From NCBI RefSeq assembly GCF_964199755.1, contig NC_133903.1, forward strand, positions 1,927,001-1,991,000: a stretch of DNA of 64,000 bases, written 5' to 3'. Under the pieces are notes generated by a model that worked only from the letters and a program-made list of their open reading frames with translations, was not told where the DNA came from and did not search any database. Source of the DNA: Larus michahellis. Lineage: Eukaryota > Chordata > Aves > Charadriiformes > Laridae. How positions within the stretch are numbered: the first letter of the stretch is position 1; every line of letters begins with the position of its first letter. This document shows, one piece after another, positions 49,876 through 62,300 of this stretch. The position numbers and the translations under genes were made by a program.

Positions 49876-52800
49876 CTACCACAGCACAGGACAAAACAAG
49901 AAATAAAACCAGTTCGGGGACTCAGTTGCACTTTTCCTCCCACTACCAGTCACCTAAAAAGCTATTAGTAATTTCCTTTCTAATCGCCAACGCTGGGGAC
50001 AGAGAAGGAAAGCAAGAGCCTAGCAGTTCTGCAGCCTGTCCCCGAAGAGGGCAACAACCCGCTTTGTGGACAGAATTTCAAGCCATCTTGCTCCAGTACA
50101 ATGACTGTATTTACTCGCCAAGTTTTCAGCTCCTGTGGTTAACTGGCATCGGGTTTTCCCTCTTGTGCTCAAGGCTCAGCCAGTCAACAAGCAGAACTGT
50201 CACGACTTTGGCTTTTTATTAACACTGTCAAACTTGAAAGGAAGGACATTTGTTGATGTGTGTAACCAGGTTTGCTGAAAAGCACCATGGCCATGAAATG
50301 AAAAACAGTCAAAACAGGGAAACATCTTTTGAAAAGGAACATTTTTTTCTTCCCTAAGTGTAATGCCTCCAACAACCATTTAAATACAACTATTGAGATC
50401 TGCTTCTCCCTTAGAGAAGACTACTAAGCGCTTTGGACTTGAGAAGCTACACGCAGAATTATCCTTTGCCTTTAACATTGGCTCTACAGAAGCAATATTT
50501 GACCCACGTGGTATGTAGGTGACATGGTATGGATCAGTACCACTACCACGGCATTTTTGCTGGATGACATCTAATTTGAGAAGAATTCCTGCGCCCAAGT
50601 GCTGTGTAGAAGACCCTGCACTGGAGACAGGGGGACCCAGGCAGGCGCTTCCCGCCGGGCTGCCATTCCTGGCTGTGCCGGGACAATGCAGCCCCTGGGA
50701 CGCAGCACCGTGTCCACGGACCAGTACGGACTGCGCGTTCTGCAGCTCGCGTGTAGCCCTGCCGCTACCGACCTGCACAATAAACCCTTTTCATTCTGTG
50801 AACAGACCAGTAACACCAGAAACCAACCAGAATGAATTTCATTTGTTTGCAAGCTATGTGAAGAAAAATTAGATGAAGAAAATAAGCAGGTATTCTCATG
50901 TTAAGCAGGAATCTATGGCAAAGGAAAAGACCATAATCTACTATGAAATACTGAGTAACAGACCAGCAGTTTCTAAAAAATATATGAATTAGAGCTGTTC
51001 AAGCTGGGCATGAGAAAAGATGGTGACCAAAATAAATGAACTGGGATCAAAATTCAACAAACTGTCAGTATTAACTTGAATTCTATCTTCATTTTATGAT
51101 GAAAAGGCGTATTACAAACTACAGCTGGAATCAATCCCAAATTATCTGCCCAATATTCAACTACGATCTGACCCAGCTCCTGCTGAGGCCAGTGAAACAC
51201 CGGTTCGGCGGGAGATGGACGCGGCCATGGACGGGTTCTGCTGGGGCAGAGATCTCCTGGGAGCAGCCGAAAAGGAGCAGCATCAGCATCGCTGCTGAGC
51301 TCCCGGCCATGCCGGGGCTCTGGGTGTCCCTGGAGCATCTCAGCATCAAGGGGATGAAATAAAGGGTAAAAATAATCCCAAAGAGGCAGGTGGTAGCCGA
51401 CTGCCAAGAAAGAGCTCAAGCCACAAAAGCTACAGCTTCATTTCTCCCCCTGACAGAATGAACGTCACGTAGAACATCACGCCGGAGGATAACAACACCC
51501 TTCAAACTTTTATGCTTGCTGCAGAAAGAAAATCTGACAGAACACTGAAGCTACTTTTGATTTTCCTCATGATGAAAAAAATGAAAGCCAAAAAAAAAAG
51601 TTTTTAGAAAGCCAGGCAAACCCAAGCACTTTCCTGGTGAAACAAGCAGGTAATACTGTGGCTCCTGGATCTTTTTTTGTGGGACAAGCAGCAGAAACGG
51701 ATGAATAAAATTCGGATTCTGAAAGCCTTGTGACATAATGAGAATGCACAAAAATTTTTAAACTCAATGAATCCATTGCAAAATTATTGAAATGAGGATT
51801 TGAATGCAGGAATCCCCCCTTTCTGTGGGAACCACTGGATGGACCAGGGTTTGATGCAGTAATTCAGTAAAAAGTCTTGGACGATGGGAAAAATCCAATA
51901 ATTCCAATAAGTTTTGGACCACATCCTGAACGTCAACTGACATTGCATCCTTGACTCTTTTTCAGCATGTCAAAAATACATGAGGTTTGCTGAAAAGCGC
52001 AGGTTTTGTTATTGCAGAAGGGTCTGAATTGCAAGTGGGAAATAAACTCATTCCCACACGTATTTTTTTACGCCGTATGTGATGGTTCTTGATAGAGCAG
52101 TACACGTGATGTGACTGCAGCCTGGAGAGGGGAATTACGCTGGTGAACCTCAAGGCAGAGCAAGTGAAGGATGGGCATCTTCTGTTGCATGGTTGTTCTA
52201 AAGAGGTTACGCTTTAGAGTTACTGCTACTACTCTTTAGTTACTGCTAAACTGCCCCAAGACTTCTTTAATTTTGCTGTCTTGCTTGACGAGAGTCCCCA
52301 AGTCACATTTGACATCTCGCCTGTGAAGAGTTCATGCAAAAGGCCATTCCTCCACCCGAAGGGTGTCAGGCTGAAGGTGCTCTGAAGTGAAACCAGATCA
52401 CTGATCTGACCATCTTTGGGCCCAGCATTCACTCCCCCAGTAAAAGTGCCATTTCCAATACCAACCTCCAAAAGAGAAAACAGCTCGAGAATAACTGTTG
52501 TCTTCTGGGGGGAAACCCATTGCACTTCCTTCTCTGCAAAGGGCTGAGTCAATCGTCAACTGTTGTCTCCATGATGAAGCTCAGGTGCCTTGACGGCACA
52601 TTACAAAGCCATTCTGCCCTTTAACAGAGAGTTCAGCTCCATCATGGATCCCTTTAAAATACGTTTTAAAAAAAAGAAGTAGAAAGGAAAGTAGCTCTGT
52701 TTGTAAGGTGTGGGAAGTAAAACTATTTTAGGCTGAGAACAGCTTATGAAAGCCAGTGTTACATGGCAGCAGCTCAGATGATCTCCCTCTTTATCCTAAA

Positions 52801-55800
52801 AAATGCTGGGCTGAGGTTTTGGCTCAGGCAGTTTTAGGCATTTATGAACTCTCACCAAAGTGGCAAGTACATAAGTGAAACCTTCCTAATCGTTACTTGA
52901 CCTGCTGATCCCAGCTCCGTAATAGCTGGAACCTTCTTCTTTCATGCAGCTGAAGAGGATGTAGAACTGCAGATGTCCAAAGATGACCACGCCATCAGGA
53001 CCACCCTCCTTCCACAGACCAAAAGTACTTTACATGGCTATTGTTTTCCATCACGTAGTATGAGCACTGCAACTTTTGAGGGGTTGAAAATCACCAAACT
53101 TGGTTCATTTCATTTTTTTTTTAGGAGGCAAATGGGAAAAATCTCCTGCGAACATCAGCAGTTCCTCTCTTCGTGGGCTGCAATGTACATAGGCGCTCAC
53201 TGCGAGAGAGAACGCCGTCAGTCACACGTGCTCAAAGCAAGAGCACCTTGGCCTCACTCATTTCGTGTTGTCTAGAGAAGCAGAAAGTAACCTCACCAGG
53301 AGCAGCAATACAGAGTTTTACTCTGAATATGGATAAGAACACCTATCTCTGAGCTTCACTGCCGTGAATTTACCTTTACTTTAATTTTTTATTGCCGATT
53401 TCAAGTTAACTTTTAGCATTTTTCTTTGCTGCCACTTTGTGATCTATGTGGACAATCTAATTTGTTCCAGGCACTGCAACTTTCAGATCTTAAATCCCCT
53501 CCCTCAGATCTGTTTGTAATAATTTGTGCTTTGTGTCTTGTCAAGCCTTAATATTTGTTACCCAAACATGAAGATGAGGTTTATTTATTCTTGGAAAAAT
53601 AAGCGAGCCTTAGACATGAAGGGTATTTATATGCGGGTAGTTTTCTCAAAAAAAGCCAGTGCTTTATTTGTAGTATAAGTTTGCTTTTCTTAAATATAAA
53701 TATACAAACTTGGAGACTGCCTTGAGAATCCTTAAAAATTCAAGCTGAAAACCTCCAAACTTTAAAATGTTCTGTTTCAAATTTCAAAAAGCATCCTTCT
53801 GAAATTAGAAAGATCATTAATGATGGAAGAATTCAAACCAAAAGCAATCTATGGAATCTAACCATAAAATATGACTAGTTTTAAAATCCAACAGCATTCC
53901 CACATAAACCACCACGTAATTTTCATCTTTGTATATACAAATCAGACAGTTTGTACGTATGAATAAGGGCTTCAAGAAGATTTGACCTAAAATCAAAAGC
54001 TAATCTTATCTATTGTCCACTATATTCACATATAGCTCAACACATAGATTTATACAGAAAATACAGAACCTATTTAAGAAAAAATACTGAAAAGTTTTCA
54101 TTTTGAGTTTCACCATACTATAGCTCAGCTGATGTTGTTTTACAAGAAGAAAACCTGAGAATGACTGTCGAGAAAGTTGCTGTGACATTAAATAGAATGG
54201 GAAGTTGTTTGGTCTAAAAAAATACATCTGTTTTAAAAGGGTAGTCGACGGTGCTTTTTAAAGTAAAAAATGTGGGGTTGTAAGATTAAAATAGTAAACA
54301 GGAAGTCATTTTTATATTTAGAAATATGGCTTAGAGATTTTTGCAAGACACATACTTTAGCAGGTACTTTCAACATCTTTACTGGAAACCATAATTTAAG
54401 CTCTGCCGGCTACTTTTTGGCACACGTTCAGATTCGCCTGAGCAGAAAAGCTGCCGGTAGACAATTGACTTGGAAGACTCCAAACCTCATGCCACCCTCC
54501 ACCTGGTATAAACTTCACCCACCTGCAGGGCCGGGTCAGGAGTTACCGATTCTCCTCAGCCCCGATGCGCTACGGAGGATGACCATGACCGACAATGCTA
54601 TAATGGCCTTTCCCACCCAACGCCAGCTGTGGGCAGAGTATTCCTGGTTTGTAGCATACAGAATATGAGAGGAAAACCCCAGCACCTCCAAGACCTACCT
54701 TTTCTTGATTTCTATAAACCTTTCTTTTTCCATGTGAAAATTTGTGCCCCTCTCCCTCAGCCCACAGTCCCTGCTGAGCGTGGTGCCAACGGAAGGCTAC
54801 TCAGTCTTCCTTGGCTGCCCATAGTAATACATCGGAAAGGTAAAGATACTTTATGTTAACGAGGCTTGTTTATACCCTAAGAATATCTGAGAGTTGAGGA
54901 TAAAGTGTTATTATATTTAAAAGTATTTTGTTGTAGCTCTTATTTGACTCAGATTATTTTTAAGGGAAAATACTGGAATGCTCTTACTCTTTCGGGTGCC
55001 TATGGCAAAACTCCAACAGCAAATTACTTTTAAATGTTGCGTTTTTTTAAACTCAAAACACCACACAGCAATTTTGTTATTCTAGCTTTGTCGGTGGTTT
55101 CTGTTTGGTTTTAGCTGTTTGGTGGACAGACTACTTTATCTTCCAGTTTTGCCATGACTTTCTTCCAGGAGATGGGAATTTTATGATGGCAATTGTAACC
55201 TCCTTTACATGTATCTTTGCACGTGTACGGAAAACCTGGGTGCTTATCAGTCATTATGTTCTTGAAGTAAACTGCTTATTGAATCCATCAGCCCTGGTTA
55301 CGCCTGCCACTCCTGTGCCCACTGGGGACACGATGCAGGCAGAGAGCCCGGCCAGGGGTTAAAAGCCGCCGTGCATATGCCAACGCCAGCTCAACTAGGC
55401 AGAAAATGCCTTCAGGCTTTAAGTCTCGGGGTCAATTGTCTACTCTCCAAGTCACTTTTTTTCTTGGAGAAGGGTGGAAGCGTGCCAAAAAACGTATCTG
55501 GCAAGGCTTAAATGAACAGCAGCTCGCTTACGAGCGGTCTGGACTTTCTTCAGACAACAAGGATTTTAGCACCGCTGCCCAGAAAGTGGGAGAACTCTTC
55601 TGGGGAGCACCACGTAGGGTGGGAGGGCGCACAGCCATGGGGGTGGGAGCTGCTGCCTCACAGCGGGGCGAGTTACTCCGCACGAACTGCCCCGGTACAG
55701 GCTTCGTTCCGGGGGGGGACAGGCTCGTCTCCCTGCAGCTCCCCAGCAAAGGCACTCACCCCAGGCAGCTACCGGGGTGCAGTCGCAACTTGCTCCCGGA

Positions 55801-58473
55801 TGAGCGAAGGTTTCTTGTGCTTTCCACAGTGTCTCGCAAAGAAATCCAGTGTGTGTTTTGGCTCAAGGTACAGGAGGGGCTTAGGAAGGAGCGAGCACCC
55901 GGCCGGGAGCTGAGGAGAGCAGGGGTGAGGAGCAGCAGGGCGAGGGAAGGGGATGCTGAAGGGGGAGTTGGTCACCAAAGAGTTTTGCAAGACTGAGAGG
56001 GGTCAGGAGCTTCGGCTGCTCCTGGAAGCAGCTCAGGCCAAATGACATCTCTTAATACTTGTTCGGATGGGTTTGTCCCACAGCTCATGTCAGAAAACTG
56101 TCCCTGCTTGAGCCTGAGAAGTGTCAGGATGATGTTATCGTGGATTGTCCATTTTGATCTGCCCTGGCAGAGAGAGGCTGATTCTGGCAATTAGGGGAGC
56201 CGGGATTGAAAATGTTTGTCAAAGCGAAGTTGCCACCTGCTCAAAGAAACCCAGTTATTTCATTTATTGCTTAGAAAATCTGCTGTTGCAAGTCTCACAG
56301 ACAAGGCAGGAAGAATTTATAACCTCTATCATACCTAAGTGACTGGAAGGCTGCAAACTACTGGGAATACAAAGAAAACTCCTGCCTTCAACTCTAAGAG
56401 CGCAAAACAAAGCTGTGCACCGCTGTGCTCTTTGGTTAGCAAAACAGGGAGTCCCACTGGATTGCTCACGTTCTTAAAGGCCCAGCAGGGCTCACGTAGC
56501 TTCTCAAATCAGGGATCTGGCATAAAATTTTCAAAAACAGCTTAAAAAATAAAATGCAGCTTAAGAGCCTATGTGTAACTGCACTGCAGGGGCACTGGGA
56601 GGCCACAGTTAGTCACCGTGGTAGTTTTTCAGATTTTATCCCAAATCCTACCTCAGAAATCTCAAAGGCCCTTGAAATGTCCTGAGAAATATAAGTTTAC
56701 TCTGCGTAAGACTTTATTGAACTCAAGAAACCATCAATGCAAAATGATCTGCACTCTTGTGTCTTCTTGGGCTACTTGTGGTCAAGATGAAAGAATTTCA
56801 ACTTTCCATAAAAAAACCCAAGGAGAACCTCTGATGTGCAAGGAACACGATGCAGTAAATGTGTTCCTGAGTAGATGCCAGGATATACCCGGGAAGGGAG
56901 CTAAGATGCCATCTTACCCGACAGAGAATACAGCAACTGGTGCTCGAAACAAGTCCTCCTTGGCGTCTGCAGAGCCATGGCCACCTCGGCCATCAGTGGC
57001 AGCCACCAGTTACACACAATCCACACAGCACTTTTTTATTTACCAGCAGACGCCCAGCTGGCTGGGCCCTGGGCATCTCTCTTCCCCGTTTTGTCACTGC
57101 TTTGTAAGACCAATATGTGCATATGGAAGATTCTCTTTTTTGCAATTAATTGCAATGGTTTTGCAGACTGTTTTCTCATGACATTCGGTCCCCCACCATC
57201 CCTGAGCCAAACGCTGAAGGAAGCTTTCCTAAAGGTTTTGAGGGAGGACAAATTATTTTTAAAGAGGATTAATCTATAACTTCAATGTGAGCATTTGCGT
57301 ATGTTTGTGGGTCTGATTCAAAGCCAGTGAACTCATTAAGCTCGGTATCGGGCCCTAACCAATTATTTTAGAACTAAATTTTCGCACTGTTCTATAAATA
57401 TTGCTCTTTTCTTTCACGGCCCTGTGGATGTGGCACTGTTTGCTACTGAGAGGTTTGCCTGATAGGAACAGTGACTCAGACGGATTTCCTGAGGAGCCGC
57501 TTCCAGAGGCAGAGGCAGCGTGTGAGGTTTCTCAGTTCCCAACAATACCAATTAGATGGTCTCCGGGCACAAACAGACTGCTAAAAAAAATAACTTTCAC
57601 TAAAATAACCGTATGCCTCCTGCCCAGATTTAAAATAAATCACTTTCTTCTTTAAATAGGCCAAACAAAACTGATCTGGGCATCCGAAGAGCAACGTTGC
57701 TGATGAGCGCGCCTGTCCCATCCGACAACTGTGGGTACGTCAGGTGTGTGCAGGAAATTCAGTCAAATGAGGAACTTGTAGCAAAACTGCAAAAGGACGA
57801 GTTTCATACAGGATAAAAATGATAAGAGGTGAATAGATTACGATTTCGGAGGCAGGTTCAGAAAGAAGCTTCTTTTCAAAGACTTGCTGATGAAACCGCC
57901 GCATACTCCTGTAAACATTTTGTGGTCTAACAGATCACTTTACACTTACAATAATCCTTGCTTTATTAATATGCTGCATTGTTCATATATTTGGACCTAA
58001 TTTTAAAAGCAAATTAAGGTTTCTGAGATGAAACTCGCTGCCTCAGGCTGTATCTCAATTTGGTGGGGGGGGGAAAAAACCCCAACACATGAGCTAAGCT
58101 AACTGATTAAAGAAAATATTTTCCTTATGGTTGCTGTGAGCCCCGGGGTGCATTCCAGCACGGTGGCCTGCTCTGCCAGAGACTGCGCACCTCCGCCTGT
58201 GCTGAGGGTTGGGAAGATCATGGCATTTGCTCGGGTTTGATACCGTATTTCCCTGCTTGGAAGGGACAAATAAGCTAGGAGGTAAAACATGCCAATTAGA
58301 AAATTATGCACAAATGATTTAAGACAACAAAAGCAAAGTAATGAGACCAGTCCCGTGAAATCTATTCCAAGGAGACAGAACCCCAGCACATGGCTGGATC
58401 GAGCTGTGTGCCAGAGCATACGATTTTATTACGTAGCTTCAAAATAAATATTATACTGTAAGAGTGTACTCAC
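49876..58473 (-). other. PRKAR1B: PRKAR1B intron, 8.6 kb
   Basis: Mostly unique AT-rich sequence. It includes a 16-bp palindrome at 57140-57155 and a run of nine G at 58065-58073. A GC-richer patch at about 55610-55970 contains open frames without recognisable similarity. No nested gene was recognised. Confidence 0.92.
58065..58073. repeat. Run of nine G
   Basis: GGGGGGGGG followed by AAAAAACCCC, a low-complexity spot in the intron upstream of the 159-nt exon. Assembly or base-calling errors are common in such runs. Confidence 0.85.
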
Positions 58474-58520
58474 ATCCACCTCGCCTTGGTCTATCACATA
58501 GAAGTTGTCTCCTTCATCAC
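58474..58520 (-). CDS. PRKAR1B: PRKAR1B coding exon, 47 nt: domain A beta strands
   Basis: After completing a split Gly codon this short exon reads DEGDNFYVIDQGEVD, about residues 168-183. The GDEGDNFYV motif is typical of domain A in RI subunits. The acceptor is TTGCTTCCAG and the donor is a strong GTGAGT. The exon ends exactly at a codon boundary. It continues in frame into the 159-nt exon, where VYVNGEW follows. Confidence 0.95.
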
Positions 58521-59283
58521 CTGGAAGCAAAATACAAAAGGCGATTGTTTCCTGAAGGTCTGATAAACGACTCAATAACTTCCTCTCTCCATATTTAATC
58601 CTGTACATATTTGCACAGGTTTGTACTCCAGATTACCTAGGCAGAGATTCATTTTTCTGACACGGCCTTGCCTATTTGCCTTCATAAATCAAAATATCGC
58701 TATGACTTCTTCCTATTAATATCTTTCAATTGCATTAATTTATCTCTTTTAATTGAGTCAACACTTCATTCAGCGTGAGCACACAAGAGGCTTTAATGTA
58801 GCCCGAGGGTACCGCAGTCCTCCCCGGCGCGCTGCAGGCACGCAGGGAAGTTGCCAAGTGCGATAAGGACGATACAGCACAATGAGGTGTTGAATATTCC
58901 CAACAACTATAAAAATATTTTCCATCTCTAATTACTCTCAGCCAGGCTGTGCCACCCTTACGCATTCGGAGCGGTGCTTTACTTCCCGACTATCTTCAGG
59001 TAAGGAATGAGCATTTTAATTTGAAGCGCTATTTTTCTACATTTAACTGTAGCCCTTTGGAGCCCCGGGGATCTGCCAGCGCGGTTTTGTAGGAGATCCC
59101 CGCACACGTAGTGAAACACCCGCATCCGTGAACTTATGATAGAGCTGCACACTTAGAAGCTTTTGGAATACGGTTATTCTTCCTGTTAAGCAAAGAGGGA
59201 AGAATTCGCATCTCGCAGACAGAGAGCTGCAAACTGTACAATCTCAGCAAACATACGAGGGAAAAACCGAGGGGAAGAATTAC
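58521..59283 (-). other. PRKAR1B: PRKAR1B intron, 763 bp
   Basis: A short intron between the 62-nt and 47-nt exons, with donor GTAATT and acceptor TTGCTTCCAG. Nothing else is distinctive. Confidence 0.92.
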
Positions 59284-59345
59284 CCTGTTGTATGACTGTT
59301 TCTCCAGCGATGTGTGTGACGGGGAACATGGCATCGAATATGTCA
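59284..59345 (-). CDS. PRKAR1B: PRKAR1B coding exon, 62 nt: start of cyclic-nucleotide-binding domain A
   Basis: This is the most 5' exon found. It translates to [20 protein letters not shown], preceded by the last base of a split Ser codon and followed by the first base of a split Gly codon. It covers about residues 147-168, the first beta strands of domain A. The acceptor is a good pyrimidine tract ending TTTTCCAG. The donor is GTAATT, which lacks the usual G at +5 and is weak. The Gln at position 167 is present; in human PRKAR1B, changes at this residue are reported in Marbach-Schaaf neurodevelopmental syndrome. The preceding exon, expected to end near LDDNER, was not found in the remaining 4.6 kb. 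Confidence 0.95.
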
Positions 59346-62300
59346 CTGGAAAAGAAAAGAAACATTCGTTCACGAATCGGACCTATTTCTTATCTAGCCA
59401 GCAGACCTACCTTCATTGTTTCATTTAGCTTTCATTAACAGATTTTGCAGAAAAAGAAAAGGAAAATGTTAGTTGTAACTGGAAAGTGAGCCCCTGCTTG
59501 GCAAGAACTCAACGCAACTAGTTTGGCACAAGCTGTGGTTTAAAACCAAGTGAGACCGTGATTCAGTGCTTGCTATTTTGAAAGAACTCCTGAATTATAT
59601 GCATATAGAGGCTGCTTCTTATAGCACGGCACACACCAGCCAGCTTGAGCATTTTATTGTCTAAGCAGACAGATTTCAGCTTTTCAGCTGCGATCGGTAT
59701 GTGTCAGGGCAGTAATTGCTAGATGCCGAAACGGGAGCTCTCCTCTTCCGAACATCTGGCCTCACATTTACAAGTAAAACCTGTTCCACAATAGGGAGCA
59801 CGTTTGGAAAGGTAGATGGCTCTAAACGAAAGCAGCGTAGGAGCTGGCGAGAGACTGCGCTCACTTGCAGAAGAGGCCAAACTCTGCAAATCCGAGCGAG
59901 TTCCTCCTGAGAAGGGAATCTGACCGATGCTACAGAAACACCGAAGCTGCGGAAGAGCCTTGTGCTCGTTAATCACTGCTGAATACACACCTTACCGTGG
60001 TCTCCAGCTTACTGTCACATATCCTTAAAAGGCCAGGCAGAGCGGCAAGGACGGGAACGCACCCGGCACCACCACTGTGGGCAACCTGCCCAAAGCCAGT
60101 CCTTTGTTTATTGAGGGAGCCGGCAGGCTCCGTGGAGCCAGGGCTTCCTTTCCCCACGGCAGATTTTGGGGGACTTATTTTCAGAAGCACGAACCGCACC
60201 GAGACGGGCGCTCCCCACCTCTCTTCCCCTTCCTATGCATCAGTCTCGAGGGCTAAAGGAAACAGCTCCCCGGCACAAACAAAAGGCGGCCAGGAGGAAT
60301 TGTTCACTAGTCTCTTCCCTGCTCTGCTCTACGAATGGTCCGCCCAGGGACCACCCATGGCAGCGGCGAGATGGAACGCTGCACCCCGGAATGGAGCAAA
60401 GTCCTCCCAATCGAAACAGAGCGCAAACAGTGAAGAAACCTAAAATTTTCACCAAAATAGCCAGAAGATCAGCAAACAAACCCGTGCTACATTTCAGCGC
60501 CTTATATGGGAAATGCATATTGTAAAATCCCATTATTAGCTTATTTCCTGTTCAGCTGTTCCAGAATTTATTCAGGCTCAGTTCTAGGAAATGTTTCACT
60601 CCTAAGTTCAAATTGGTCATCTCTTTCCTCTTCAGCAGCCAGAACGTTTTGCTCGGTATGGCACCTCTGCGTCAGCACCACTTGTAGGAGAACTGGGAGG
60701 TTTCAAACCCGGCACCTCCTGCTGCTCTGCAGTACCTGCAAGGGATGCTCAGCCCATGATCTACAGTGAAATGATATATTTTACCCCCGTTGTTTCATCA
60801 GCTCCCACCACAGACAAACACCCCCAGCATGGACAAAAAGCCTGCTCAGAGGCTCTGCGGAGAAACCTCTTTCTCACCTAATTCTGAGCACCAATGCAGA
60901 GACATGCAATAAATTATTCTGAAAAGTATACGGCCTGTATTCTTAAATCCACCAAACTCATTTTTAATGATCTTCAATGGATTCAGTGTTTCTCCAGTTC
61001 AAGGGACTTCTGTGTTGGCAGAAGGCATGGGTCTGGTGCCGGCTGCGGAGCTGGTCCCAGTGCCAGCCCCTGGTGTCCTCCAGCTAAAGAAACGGGAGCT
61101 GAGGCTCTGATGGGATGGAGGAACTACCGCTGCCAAACTGGAACAGCCCCCAGGGCACCTCATGTCGATGAGGCAAGTCAAGCTGTCCTTCAGTAGCTCT
61201 GGGACCTGGAAGTTCAGTGTGAGGAGGCCCATCTGCCTCCCTGGGGCTTCCCTCGCCGAGCCCCAGGAGCAGCCCGGAGCCTGCAGGAGATGCAGGGGAG
61301 GAACAGGCCCTCTGCCTAGCCGAGAAGAAAGTCTTCAAGGCGATACATCCAAAAATAGGCACAACGCTGTGAATATCAATAACCAAACCAAAACGTGACT
61401 GTTTGAACAAACTTGGAAACCTCCTTCTTTTTTTTTAGTAGAAATACAGAGGAAATACCTACCCACTGTTTCACCTTTTCATCTTTGTTTTAAGGCTGTA
61501 TTTTATTTATAACTTAACAATTGACTGTACAAACAGTGCCCAATAAATTATGTATAGCACTGCACCCTTCTGCAAAATGTTCCACATTTCACTGCTACAA
61601 CACCTTTTAGTTTTACCAAAAAAACCTTCTTTAAAACTCTCAGACTAAAACTTCCAGCTGAGGGTGTAATGAGCCCAAAGCCTATTAGCAGCAACAGCGG
61701 GTTTACACTAATATTCTGCTGTGTAGCAGTGGAGCAGAATATTAGTGTAAATATTCTAGCATCCCATATATGATGTGTTTCAGCAAAGTCTTAATCTTAT
61801 TAGACTAAGACTTGGATTTTTAAAGAGACCTTTGAAGGACATGTCATCAAACATTAGTCTAAAATACATATGAACACACAGACCTACAAGGGACCCGAAG
61901 TCACGGCGATGTTGACTTACACCTCCAAAGAGAAACAAGGGCATATCTTTGATAAATAAATGTAAGGGATCAATAATATCATGACTGTCACTGGAAACAC
62001 TTCGTCATGTTTCTCTTCTACTAGGAACTATTGTTGTTAATTGATACGGTTAGGCCAAGATTTCTCACAGTGATTAATGAGTCGGGGTGTTTCTGCTTTT
62101 GGATGCTCAATTTGCGATTCATTAAATCGACAGCTCTGAGATGGTACGGATCAGCAGGCAGCCTCAAAGCTTCTCAGCCTACAAGTCTGGCAGCCAAAAA
62201 CTGGGACATCCAGAGTACCACCGAAGCAAGCCACCCTTCTGGGAATTATCATCTCCTAAAGTACCAAATGCTTAAGGTCCCTGTATGAAATATGGCTTCT

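Noticed and set aside
60999..61232. Minus-strand frame containing NFQVPELLKDSLTCLIDMRC, considered as a nested exon or pseudogene
   Set aside because: No family was recognised, and no fitting splice sites or poly(A) tail were seen.
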